Made by a program: the position numbers and the translations under genes. Shown here piece by piece: positions 1 to 8,418 of a DNA stretch of 63,083 bases (position 1 is the first letter of the stretch; each line of letters begins with the position of its first letter). The stretch is from Rickettsiales bacterium (lineage in GTDB: Bacteria > Pseudomonadota > Alphaproteobacteria > Rickettsiales > JABSSG01): positions 1 through 63,083 of the forward strand of contig JABSSG010000002.1 of the NCBI GenBank assembly GCA_013214525.1. Direction: 5' to 3'. The notes beneath the pieces are model-generated. The model did no database searches. It was not told where the DNA came from and worked only from the letters and a program-made list of their open reading frames with translations.

Positions 1-141
1 CTCGAAACTCTTTTCATAGTCTTGTTTTATTCCTCTTTTTCCTTCATAATATATAAAACATAACTGATACTGAGCTGCAGCCTCCCCCTTCATTGCAGCT
101 TTTTCAATCCACTCAAAGCCTTTTTTATCATTTGCTTCCAT
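1..141 (-). CDS. Sel1-like repeat protein, N-terminal part only (cut by window edge)
   Basis: A minus-strand frame opens with ATG at 141 and runs off the left edge, giving 47 residues. An in-frame TAA lies a few codons upstream of the ATG, so this is probably the true N-terminus. The segment GFEWIEKAAMKGEAAAQYQ followed by LCFIYYEGKRG fits one Sel1-like (TPR-related) repeat: an A-x-A-A-x-x-Q core, then a Y-x-x-G-x-G turn. There is no signal peptide in the visible part. Sel1 proteins are protein-interaction scaffolds and are common among secreted effectors of intracellular bacteria, but nothing here shows secretion. The repeat call is fairly safe; any function is inference. Confidence 0.6.
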   Translation of the reverse strand, partial: MEANDKKGFEWIEKAAMKGEAAAQYQLCFIYYEGKRGIKQDYEKSFE

Positions 142-277
142 ATTGAATATTAATTAAGTATTTGATTGTAATAAGGGGGCATATTACTACTTAAAGTAGT
201 GACATGTCAATATTCTAAAAATTAATTTTTACAAGCCGAATAATCTTTTTCTTCTATTATTCAAGTATAAAGAATAG

Positions 278-1273
278 TTATTGTTTTTTGATTTTTTTCA
301 ACTGTTTTGGTTTAAATGAGTTAGCAAATAAACAAACAGCAGCAGCAAAATGATTTGATTTATTCCATTTTCTGACCACTTCAAAATTATTATATACTAA
401 AAACACATTATTTTTTTTATCTAATGATATCAATCTAGCTGTTGAATCTTTGTATTTCTTTAACCATCTTGACTTTACCCCTAGTTTTTGCCATTTTGCT
501 AACGTAAATGATTTTTTGTCATTTATTAGTTTGGTTAAATTCATATCCGAAGTTACTTTAACTCTTTCTATACAAGGTTTTTTATATTGCCATTTATTTG
601 AAGATAAGTAATTTGCTGCACTTGCAAATGCATCATCTAAGTTTGTCCATAAGTTTATATCTCCTGTGTTGTTGTGATCAACTCCATACATAGCATAAGA
701 AGAGGGCATAAATTGAAAATTTCCTAAAGCCCCTGCCCAAGATCCCTTTATTGTTTTATTGGTTTTTATTTTCCCTTGATCAATTAATTTTAAAAGAATT
801 GTAAGTTCTTTTTCAAAGAACTTTGCACGTCTTCCCTCATATGCCAAAGTAACTAAAGCATCTACAGTAGGATACTTACCCATAATCCTACCAAAACGAC
901 TTTCAATTGCCCATAGAGCAATAATATACTTACTTTCTACTTTATACTTCTTTTCTATTTCTAATAATCTTGTTTTATGAATATTAAGCAGATCCCAAGC
1001 TTGTGTTTTTGCTCTATATGTAGCATATCCTCTATAATAAGTTCTAAAACTCAAATTATATTCAGGTTGGTTCCTATCAAGTTTGATTATCTTTTCTATG
1101 GGTTTTAAACCAGAATGCAAATATTTATTTATCGTAACCTTTGAAATACCTTGATTTTTAATTCTGTTCTTCAAACCTTCAAGCCACATAGTAAAGTCTT
1201 TACTAGTTTGAGCTTCAGATAATGTTGAAAAAGTTATTAAGAATAGTAATAGATAAGTTTTAATATTTTTCAC
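278..1273 (-). CDS. mltB: Lytic murein transglycosylase, MltB type
   Basis: This is a 331-residue peptidoglycan lytic transglycosylase (SLT_2/MltB family), which cleaves the MurNAc-GlcNAc bond with formation of 1,6-anhydro-MurNAc in the periplasm. The N-terminus (KTYLLLFLITFSTLSEA) is a signal peptide. The catalytic Glu sits in WAIESRFG, followed by the family segments YPTVDALVTLAYEGRR and GSWAGALGNFQFMPSSY. The start is GTG at 1273, overlapping the TGA of ackA as GTGA, so it is probably translationally coupled as the last gene of pta-ackA-mltB. The peptidoglycan-binding domain sometimes found at the C-terminus in this family is absent. The family call is firm. Confidence 0.9.
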   Translation of the reverse strand: MKNIKTYLLLFLITFSTLSEAQTSKDFTMWLEGLKNRIKNQGISKVTINKYLHSGLKPIEKIIKLDRNQPEYNLSFRTYYRGYATYRAKTQAWDLLNIHKTRLLEIEKKYKVESKYIIALWAIESRFGRIMGKYPTVDALVTLAYEGRRAKFFEKELTILLKLIDQGKIKTNKTIKGSWAGALGNFQFMPSSYAMYGVDHNNTGDINLWTNLDDAFASAANYLSSNKWQYKKPCIERVKVTSDMNLTKLINDKKSFTLAKWQKLGVKSRWLKKYKDSTARLISLDKKNNVFLVYNNFEVVRKWNKSNHFAAAVCLFANSFKPKQLKKIKKQ

Positions 1274-2436
1274 TTTATAAACCTAGATACATGTTTTGCT
1301 ATAACTAACTCTTCATCAGTTGGAAGAGCATGCACTCCTATCTTACTCTTATCAGTAGAAATTATGTTAGAATTTTTTTTATTTTTTTTAGGGTCAATTT
1401 CTAACCCTAACCATTTTAAACATTTACAAATCTTATTTCTTACAATTGAAGAATGCGTACCTACACCACCTGTAAATATTAATGCATCTAACCCTTGTAA
1501 TATCGATACAAGCGCTCCTATTTCGTGAACAGCATTATAACAAAACAAATCTAAAGCTTCTTTTGCATTAGAATGTTTGCTAGCAATCAATTTTTTCAAA
1601 TCATTTGAAATCCCTGAAACTCCAAGCAGACCAGATTTTTTATATAATATCTCTTTTATATCTTCAAGCGAAAGCCCATGTTTTTCCATCCAATATATAA
1701 TTATACCAGGATCTATTCGTCCACATCTTGTTCCCATCACTAAACCATCTAAAGTTGTAAAGCCCATACTTGTTGCAATGCTTTTCCTTTCATACATGGC
1801 ACACATGCTTGCACCATGTCCTAAATGAGCAACTATTATTCTCTTTGCTTTAGATGGCGTTATATATTTTGTTAATTCGCCTGCTATATACTCATATGAA
1901 AGACCATGAAATCCATATCTTACAATACCATCTCTTTCTGTATATTTCCTAGGAATAGCAAAAATTTTAGCAAGTCTAGGCAGAGTTCTATGAAAGGCTG
2001 TATCAAAGCAAGCTACTGACACTACTTCTGGAAGTTCATTAAATACTTTTTCTACAAAAGATACTTCTGATGGCATATGGAGAGGGGCTAGCGGGATCAG
2101 TTTTTTCAGCTTCTTAAGAATAGGTTTAGATATTAAAGCTGGGTGTAAAAAATCTTGTCCACCATGAACGATTCTATGCCCTACCCCTTTAATATTTATA
2201 TTTGGATAATACTGATAAATTAATTCAAAAAGCTTCTTAGGACACAACAAATGTTCTTCTTTCTCTTTAAGTCTATACTTAATCACTTTGCCTAATTGAT
2301 CATGTATATGCATTGATAAAATACGTTTATGGCTATCCGCATGACCAGTACAAACTTTGTCAAGTATCTTACCAATCTTAAAAATAGCAAATTTTAAGGT
2401 AGATGAACCAGCGTTAATTGTTAAAATACAATCCAT
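1270..2436 (-). CDS. ackA: Acetate kinase
   Basis: This cytoplasmic enzyme converts acetyl phosphate and ADP to acetate and ATP. At 388 residues it has the normal acetokinase length. Visible motifs are the N-terminal phosphate-binding NAGSSTLKFAIF, GHRIVHGG, HLGHGASMCAM, the GFTTLDGLVMGTRCGRIDPG loop with the catalytic Arg, and the C-terminal FTGGVGTHS. The ATG at 2436 follows directly on the stop of the phosphotransacylase gene, and the stop overlaps the mltB start. With the upstream gene it forms the Pta-AckA pathway, giving substrate-level ATP from acetyl-CoA. Butyrate or propionate kinase specificity cannot be excluded from sequence. Confidence 0.93.
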   Translation of the reverse strand: MDCILTINAGSSTLKFAIFKIGKILDKVCTGHADSHKRILSMHIHDQLGKVIKYRLKEKEEHLLCPKKLFELIYQYYPNINIKGVGHRIVHGGQDFLHPALISKPILKKLKKLIPLAPLHMPSEVSFVEKVFNELPEVVSVACFDTAFHRTLPRLAKIFAIPRKYTERDGIVRYGFHGLSYEYIAGELTKYITPSKAKRIIVAHLGHGASMCAMYERKSIATSMGFTTLDGLVMGTRCGRIDPGIIIYWMEKHGLSLEDIKEILYKKSGLLGVSGISNDLKKLIASKHSNAKEALDLFCYNAVHEIGALVSILQGLDALIFTGGVGTHSSIVRNKICKCLKWLGLEIDPKKNKKNSNIISTDKSKIGVHALPTDEELVIAKHVSRFIK

Positions 2437-3843
2437 TTATTTTAGAGTTGCTTGCTTATGCCTTGCATATATTAAAGAAATTGCACATGAAAATTTACGT
2501 GTTAAACCAGGAAGAGCTGCCCTGCTCGTTAAAATTATAGGCACTTTTGTACCTAAAACGATTCCAGCACCTTCAATTTTAAACATATAACGCATTTGTT
2601 TGTAAAGAGCATTACCAGCCTCAATATTAGGCATTACAAGAATATCTGCATCCCCAGCAACATGAGAGACAATTCCTTTAGATTTCGCTGCTTCTTTAGA
2701 AATAGCATTATCAATAGCAAGAGGACCATCTAAAACGCCACCTGTTATTTGTCCTCGTTCAGACATCTTACATAGAGCTGTTGCATCAAGTGTTGCTGGC
2801 ATTTTTTCATTAACTGTTTCAGTAGCAGAAATTATTGCCACTTTAGGTGTGCCTAACCCTAAAACATGAAAAAGATCTATCGCATTTTGTACAATAGATT
2901 TTTTAAACAAAAGAGAGGGTTCAATATTAATAGCAGCATCAGTTAAAAATAAAAATTTATGATAAGAAGGCACATCTAATACAAAAACATGGCTAACTTT
3001 TCTTTCCGCTGTTAATAAACCATTTTCTTTAGCAATAACAGGGCTTAACAAACCATCTGTATGAATTTTGCCCTTCATAATAGCTTCAATCTTTCCTTTC
3101 TTTACCAAATCTATTGCTTTCAAAACAGCATCATGATCATTTTTTGCCTCAATGATTTTATATTTATTTAAATTTATCTTTGTATGCTGTGCTATTTTTT
3201 TTATCTTATTCTTTTCACCTATCAAAATAGGTATAATCAACTTGTCTTCTGCTGCTTCAATTGCACCAGCTAAAGAATTAGCATCAATAGGTTGAACAAC
3301 ACCAGTGATAAGAGGAGATAACGATTTTGCTGATTCAATTATTTTACTAGAAAGACTATTTTTCTTATCTCTTTCTATTTTTAATGAAGGAAGATCAAAT
3401 TTTTTCACTTTAATTTTTTTCTGAGAAGCAATAACAGTTGCCTCTCCTGAAATTACTTTCTTACCATCTTGATTAATACACTCACAATCTAATACAACTA
3501 TATTATCTTCCCTCTTTTTATCAGTAACTTTAACTTTAATCGTAACAGTATCGCCAACTGTTACAGGCTCTAAAAAATCTAATGTTTGCTTTAAATATAT
3601 TGTACCTGGACCTGGCAATTTTGTGCCTAAAACAGCAGAAAGCAATGACCCTGTCCACATACCATGCCCTATTATTTCATGATATTTAGTATGTTTTGCA
3701 AACTCTGCATCTAAATGTTCAGGATTCGTATCTCCCGACATAATGGCAAATAATTCTATATCTTGCCTAGATAATGTCTTTGAGATACTAGCTTCATCAC
3801 CTAGTTTAATCTCTTTAAATGTTTTATTTTCAAGATATTTCAT
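2437..3843 (-). CDS. pta: MaoC-domain / phosphate acetyl(butyryl)transferase fusion
   Basis: This two-domain enzyme has 468 residues from the ATG at 3843. Residues about 5-135 are a MaoC-like hotdog domain with the hydratase-type motif MSGDTNPEHLD and GHGMWTGSLLSAVLG. Residues about 150-468 are a PTA_PTB phosphotransacylase domain (segments EAIMKGKIHTDGLL, GILDG-like VLDGPLAIDNA and MPNIEAGN). Such fusions are usually annotated as bifunctional enoyl-CoA hydratase/phosphate acetyltransferase in Alphaproteobacteria. A longer frame reaches a TTG at 3876, but AGGAG lies about 11 nt before the ATG at 3843, so that ATG is preferred. It abuts ackA without a gap. Acetyl-CoA is the likely substrate; butyryl-CoA is an alternative. 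Confidence 0.85.
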   Translation of the reverse strand: MKYLENKTFKEIKLGDEASISKTLSRQDIELFAIMSGDTNPEHLDAEFAKHTKYHEIIGHGMWTGSLLSAVLGTKLPGPGTIYLKQTLDFLEPVTVGDTVTIKVKVTDKKREDNIVVLDCECINQDGKKVISGEATVIASQKKIKVKKFDLPSLKIERDKKNSLSSKIIESAKSLSPLITGVVQPIDANSLAGAIEAAEDKLIIPILIGEKNKIKKIAQHTKINLNKYKIIEAKNDHDAVLKAIDLVKKGKIEAIMKGKIHTDGLLSPVIAKENGLLTAERKVSHVFVLDVPSYHKFLFLTDAAINIEPSLLFKKSIVQNAIDLFHVLGLGTPKVAIISATETVNEKMPATLDATALCKMSERGQITGGVLDGPLAIDNAISKEAAKSKGIVSHVAGDADILVMPNIEAGNALYKQMRYMFKIEGAGIVLGTKVPIILTSRAALPGLTRKFSCAISLIYARHKQATLK

Positions 3844-3957
3844 TACAGATGCTTCTCCTAAATATATTTTTACCAAACATAAAAAGAAAAGCCACTGCTA
3901 AGTAATTAAAATACTATTTTTCACAAGTAAAATTTAAATTTGTGCTGTATTGCATAT

Positions 3958-3981
3958 AATTACCATCCATAAATGGTAATT
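3958..3981. terminator. Perfect 9-bp hairpin at the end of the aldo/keto reductase gene
   Basis: AATTACCAT and ATGGTAATT form a perfect 9-bp stem around a 6-nt loop. The hairpin overlaps the reductase stop codon on the minus strand and lies in the gap before the pta operon. No clear U-run follows, so it may only mark or protect a 3' end rather than terminate on its own. Confidence 0.4.
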
Positions 3982-4900
3982 ACAGTTCATTATGTGTTTC
4001 TAATTCCACTTGCCCCAGCATTTGCATTTCCGCTTCTGATAATTCAAAAGTAAATATATCTATATTTTGCTGCATATGTTCTGTATTTTGTGTGCCAGTT
4101 AAAGGTACTACACCACTTTGATAGGCAAATCGAAATGCTACTTGCTTTGCTGATACGTTGTGAATATCTGCTATAGTTAACACTAATTCTTCTTTGCTGT
4201 CTGCAATTACGTTAAATATACCCTGATATTCAATATGATTATTCTTACAAAACTCAAGCATGTTATATTGATCACGACCATGTATATCCCAATATCTATA
4301 TAAACCTTCATCTAATGTCATTGATCCGACACCAAAATAATTTTGTATGATCATAGGTTGTATTTTTGCTATTTCTTGTAGATCCTTAATTTGTTTGAAA
4401 CTATAATTACTAACCCCAATTGCTTTAACTTTTCCTGTCGTATACAGCTCCTCTAAAATACTCCACGCTTCTATATCTTTTTCATGCAATGTATCCGATA
4501 AAAACTCAAAAGACCCGTGCAGTATATATGAATCTAAGTAACTTGTATTAAGATGATCCAGTGAATTGTTTAATGATTGCATTATCTGCTCTACTAAATT
4601 TACTTTATAACTGTACCCAGGTACTTTAAACCCAGGCGATACTTCTTTTTCTCCAGCTTCTGCACTATCAAGAAACCATGGATACATAAAGGTAAACTTA
4701 CTTTGCAACCAAAAATCAGATCTATTATATCCTTGTTTGTACAATATATCTAATGCCATACCAACTTTTGATTCTTCATAAGCACAACAATTTGCAGTAT
4801 CTATGGCTCTAAACCCTATACGTATAGCATTCTGAATGGCATTGCTATTTTCATCAGATTTTTTCTCACTTCCATAAATAAACTTTGGACTATAACTCAT
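3980..4900 (-). CDS. Aldo/keto reductase
   Basis: This NAD(P)H-dependent oxidoreductase of the aldo/keto reductase superfamily has 306 residues. The expected tetrad can be placed: Asp in AIDTANCCAYEES, Tyr in the same block (CAYEES), Lys in WLQSKFTF and His in YILHGSFEF. AIGVSNYSFKQIKDLQ is the conserved central signature, and VPLTGTQNTEH replaces the usual cofactor-binding IPGT segment. The substrate cannot be inferred. The start is ATG at 4900. The last four residues are HNEL, a variant of the ER-retrieval tetrapeptide, which may be chance since the enzyme has no signal peptide. It lies between pta and nupC without clear operon linkage. Confidence 0.85.
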   Translation of the reverse strand: MSYSPKFIYGSEKKSDENSNAIQNAIRIGFRAIDTANCCAYEESKVGMALDILYKQGYNRSDFWLQSKFTFMYPWFLDSAEAGEKEVSPGFKVPGYSYKVNLVEQIMQSLNNSLDHLNTSYLDSYILHGSFEFLSDTLHEKDIEAWSILEELYTTGKVKAIGVSNYSFKQIKDLQEIAKIQPMIIQNYFGVGSMTLDEGLYRYWDIHGRDQYNMLEFCKNNHIEYQGIFNVIADSKEELVLTIADIHNVSAKQVAFRFAYQSGVVPLTGTQNTEHMQQNIDIFTFELSEAEMQMLGQVELETHNEL

Positions 4901-4924
4901 ATAAATATTTTATTGCGTTGCTTT

Positions 4925-6160
4925 TTAATTACTTGTCAATAATACCCCAATAATGCTAGCAATAGAAAGATTTACTAATGCTCCAGCAACAATTGCTTTA
5001 AATCCTAATTTTATTACTTCAGCTTTACGCTCAGGGACTAACGCTCCATATACTCCTATCATAACCCCAATACTGCCCAGATTTGCAAAAGAACATAATG
5101 CATATATCATCATAACTTTTGTTTTATAAGTTAATTGGCTACCAAGTTTTACTAGTTCTTGAAAAGAAATAATTTCATTTAATACCAACTTAGTGCCTAG
5201 TAATGACCCAGCCATACCTGCTTCGTTAGATGGTATTCCAATTACCCAAGCAACTGGATACATCACCCATCCTAATAGTTTTTGGATTGTTATATCATAA
5301 TCAGTAGGATTGATTGCAACTATCAACTGATTCACTATATCAATTAATGCTATAAAACCTATAAGCATTACAAGGATTGTAATAATAACCTTTCCACCAT
5401 CAATAATACCTGTATATAAAGCATCTAAGGTATTTTTAGCTTGTGAACAATCTTTCAGATTTTTTCCTTCAGACACTGTTGCAGTTTCAGGAACAATAAT
5501 TCTTGATATCATAAGAGAAGTAGGGATACTGATTAGAACTGAGGTAATAATATGACCTAAAGGATTTGCAACGATTGGCTTTAAAATCATTGAATAAAGC
5601 ACCATAACAGAGCTTGCAACAGCAGATGTACCACAAACCATAAGTGAAAAAATCTCACTATGTGTTAACCTCTTTAAATAAGTATTAATGATTAATGGAG
5701 TTTCACTCATGCCTGAAAATATATTAGCTGAAACTGCAAACCCAAGAGTACCACCAACACCTAAAATCCTTTTGAAAATCATAGAAAAAAAATTGATTAT
5801 AATAGGCAATATTCTCCAGTAAGTTAAAACTGCACTAAGTGCAGAAATTGTTATCAAAACTGGAAAACCCTGAAACGCAAGTATATATCCCAAACCAGCT
5901 TTTTCTGGAGGGTTTGCAAGACCACCAAATACGAAAGTAACTCCACGAGTTGTAGACTCCGCAATCACTTCAAGTACATGGTTAAACCCTAAAAATAATT
6001 TAGAAATAGCAGGAGTCTTAAAAAGTACTATAGCAAAAAGAAATTGAAAAAATAGACCAAGAAATATAGGTTTAAGCTTTATATTTTTTTTATCATCACT
6101 TAATAAAAAAGCTATCAACAAAGTTAAAATAATAGTTAACGCACAGTGGAAGTATTGCAC
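4925..6160 (-). CDS. nupC: NupC-type concentrative nucleoside transporter
   Basis: This inner-membrane cation-coupled nucleoside importer (CNT family) has 411 residues, mostly hydrophobic, with about 8-10 membrane segments. Family segments include FVFGGLA near residue 80, the NIFSGMSETPLIINTYLKRLTHSE motif region, and SLLGTKLVLNEI with CSFANLGSIGVMIGVYGALVPERK near the C-terminus. The start is GTG, and it overlaps the end of the uridine kinase gene by about 25 nt, so the pair is probably one transcript and translationally coupled. Together they would import pyrimidine nucleosides and phosphorylate them, a useful salvage route for an organism living in host cytoplasm. Exact nucleoside preference is unknown. 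Confidence 0.92.
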   Translation of the reverse strand: MQYFHCALTIILTLLIAFLLSDDKKNIKLKPIFLGLFFQFLFAIVLFKTPAISKLFLGFNHVLEVIAESTTRGVTFVFGGLANPPEKAGLGYILAFQGFPVLITISALSAVLTYWRILPIIINFFSMIFKRILGVGGTLGFAVSANIFSGMSETPLIINTYLKRLTHSEIFSLMVCGTSAVASSVMVLYSMILKPIVANPLGHIITSVLISIPTSLMISRIIVPETATVSEGKNLKDCSQAKNTLDALYTGIIDGGKVIITILVMLIGFIALIDIVNQLIVAINPTDYDITIQKLLGWVMYPVAWVIGIPSNEAGMAGSLLGTKLVLNEIISFQELVKLGSQLTYKTKVMMIYALCSFANLGSIGVMIGVYGALVPERKAEVIKLGFKAIVAGALVNLSIASIIGVLLTSN

Positions 6161-6789
6161 AGTTTCTTTTTCTCTTCTATTAGTTTTTCAATTTTTGCCC
6201 GCATTATGTTAATTGCAATTTGGTTTTTTCCGCCCGCTGGAACAATTACATCAGCATATTTCCTTGAAGGTTTAACAAATTTAAAATACATAGGTCTGAC
6301 ATGATTATTATATTGAGTAATCACTGATGCTACTTCCCTCCCTCGCTCAACAGAATCTCTATATATTCTTCTCGATAAACACACATCAAGATCTGTGTCC
6401 ATATAAATCTTTATATCAATCAAATCACAAAGCTTTTTATCTGCAAATAATAATATTCCTTCAAGAATAATAACTGAACAAGGAAAGATTTTATGGGTTT
6501 CTTCTTTTCTTAAATGAGTAACATAATTATATAGGGGTGTATCAATAGGATAGCTATTTTTTAACTTTTCTAAATGCTCTACCAATAAATTATGTTCAAA
6601 GGCATCCGGATGATCGTAGTTTTGTATACTTCTTTCTTCAAATGTCAAATCAGGACGATTTTTATAATAACCATCCTCACTTAGAATAACTACTTCTTTT
6701 TCTTGATCAAAATTTTGGGAAATACTTTTGCTAAATAGACTTTTGCCTGAACCAGAAGGACCTGATATACCAATTATAATATTTAGCAT
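6136..6789 (-). CDS. udk: Uridine kinase
   Basis: This 217-residue cytoplasmic uridine/cytidine kinase forms UMP or CMP. The P-loop GISGPSGSGKS is at residues 7-17. LSEDGYYKNRPDLTFEERS carries the catalytic Asp region, and the family segments NYDHPDAFEHNLLVEHLEKL and VIILEGILLFADKKL follow. The LID-like region SRRIYRDSVERGREVASVI is also as expected. ATG at 6789 is the start. It overlaps the downstream nucleoside transporter gene, which fits an uptake-and-trap unit for uridine. The length matches bacterial Udk. Confidence 0.93.
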   Translation of the reverse strand: MLNIIIGISGPSGSGKSLFSKSISQNFDQEKEVVILSEDGYYKNRPDLTFEERSIQNYDHPDAFEHNLLVEHLEKLKNSYPIDTPLYNYVTHLRKEETHKIFPCSVIILEGILLFADKKLCDLIDIKIYMDTDLDVCLSRRIYRDSVERGREVASVITQYNNHVRPMYFKFVKPSRKYADVIVPAGGKNQIAINIMRAKIEKLIEEKKKLCNTSTVR

Positions 6790-6903
6790 TTCGTTTCTAT
6801 AGTTTTTTAGACACTACCATAAAAATAATTTTTTGCAATGTATAAATTTACCATAAAGCTAAATTTTTTTGTTAAGAACAAGATGACAACTTTAAGATAA
6901 GAC

Positions 6904-8316
6904 CTAATACCAACCAATTACTTTCCACCAAACAGAACATACAACAAGCCATATAAATATGTTAACTGTAGAAACAAAAAAGCCAAGTTTGCACCATTTT
7001 TTTACCTTCACACCACTTGTTACAAAATATCCAGGAGCAACAGCTGTGGTATAGTGAGTTAAACTACTAGAGATTAAGGCAAGTATTGCTAAACCCATCA
7101 CTGATATATTACCAGGAATATTAAAGTCTAATAGAATCGCTAAAAAAGGAGCAAATAATGCTGCGATGTACGCAGTTGCACTTACAAAAAAATAATGCAA
7201 ATAGAAAAATAGAAAAAGCATTATAGGTATTACAACTCTTTTATCAATGCCTTTAATAAGATATTTAATATTTTCATTGACCCAACTAATGACATTAAAT
7301 TCTACTAAAAAACTTGAAAGCATTACTAAAACACTGAACCAAATAAAAATTCCCCATGCATTTTTATTGGATAAAACATCATCCCAAGGAATAACATCAA
7401 ATGCTAATAATACCGCAAACCCAACTAATATTGTCTTTGTAGAGCTTATCCCTAAAAAATCTCCAAGTATCCAAAATGTAATCAGACCTATAAGTGTTAA
7501 AGTAATCAAAAGTTCTTTTTTTGAAAAACTTTTAAGAGAAGTAAGTTGCTTCTTAGCATATTCCTTGATTTTATGAATATCAACATTACCAGGTTTCAAC
7601 AAATAATATAGAAATAAAGGCATGAGGATTAAATTAGCTAACCCTGGTATTATAGCTGCAATGAACCATGTGCTCCATGTTATATTAATACCAAAACTAC
7701 TTGCTATGCTTGCAATTAATGGATTGCAAGCCATTGCTGTTAATGTCATCGTGCTTGTGACTACATTTGAATGAAAACAAACCTGAATTAGATAAAAATT
7801 TACTTTATCTTTTTTACCACTTTTATTTAGCACATCCAGTACTGATGCAAGTATTGGATAGATTATCCCCCCTCCTCTAGCAACCGCACTTGGTATAGCT
7901 GGCGACAATATCAACTCACAAGTAGCTAATGTGTAGGATAAAGCTAATAAACTATTTTTAGATTTACAAATTAAAAAATATGCAATCCGCTTTCCTAAAC
8001 CTGATTCAGAAATACTTCTAGCAATAAATAAAGCAAATAATATCAACCAAGAAATTTTTGCGTTAAAGCCACTTAAAGCCTGGGGCATACTCAAAGTTCC
8101 AGTAACAACTGTTGTGGCTAAGCTTAAAATTGCAACTGCTCCTAAAGGTATTGGACCAGAAATAATAGTTGCTATTGTAGTTACAAATATTATTAGTAAA
8201 TGCCATCCATTTTCAGATATACCATGTGGTTTAAAACTCCATAAAACCACTGAAAAAAAAATAAGCACCGCAAGTACCTTTGGGACTTTACTAAAAACAT
8301 CAAATATTTTCTTCAT
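6904..8316 (-). CDS. DASS-family anion:sodium symporter (oxoglutarate/malate translocator type)
   Basis: This 470-residue integral membrane protein has about 12 hydrophobic segments. It fits the divalent anion:Na+ symporter family, close to plant-type 2-oxoglutarate/malate translocators. Recognisable pieces are NAKISWLILFALFIARSISESGLGKR, SNVVTSTMTLTAMACNPL (the substrate and sodium-site segment) and SSLTHYTTAVAPGYFVTSGV near the C-terminus. It would import a dicarboxylate such as malate, succinate or 2-oxoglutarate, a plausible carbon source feeding pyruvate dehydrogenase and acetate formation. Gaps of about 100 nt on each side suggest a separate transcription unit. Confidence 0.87.
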   Translation of the reverse strand: MKKIFDVFSKVPKVLAVLIFFSVVLWSFKPHGISENGWHLLIIFVTTIATIISGPIPLGAVAILSLATTVVTGTLSMPQALSGFNAKISWLILFALFIARSISESGLGKRIAYFLICKSKNSLLALSYTLATCELILSPAIPSAVARGGGIIYPILASVLDVLNKSGKKDKVNFYLIQVCFHSNVVTSTMTLTAMACNPLIASIASSFGINITWSTWFIAAIIPGLANLILMPLFLYYLLKPGNVDIHKIKEYAKKQLTSLKSFSKKELLITLTLIGLITFWILGDFLGISSTKTILVGFAVLLAFDVIPWDDVLSNKNAWGIFIWFSVLVMLSSFLVEFNVISWVNENIKYLIKGIDKRVVIPIMLFLFFYLHYFFVSATAYIAALFAPFLAILLDFNIPGNISVMGLAILALISSSLTHYTTAVAPGYFVTSGVKVKKWCKLGFFVSTVNIFIWLVVCSVWWKVIGWY

Positions 8317-8418
8317 AATAAACCAAATAAAATTTATCTCCTACGCTTGATACTAAATTTAATTATTAATTTCAATTACTAAAATTATTTTTATTAATTA
8401 ATTTATCCAATTTTCTAA

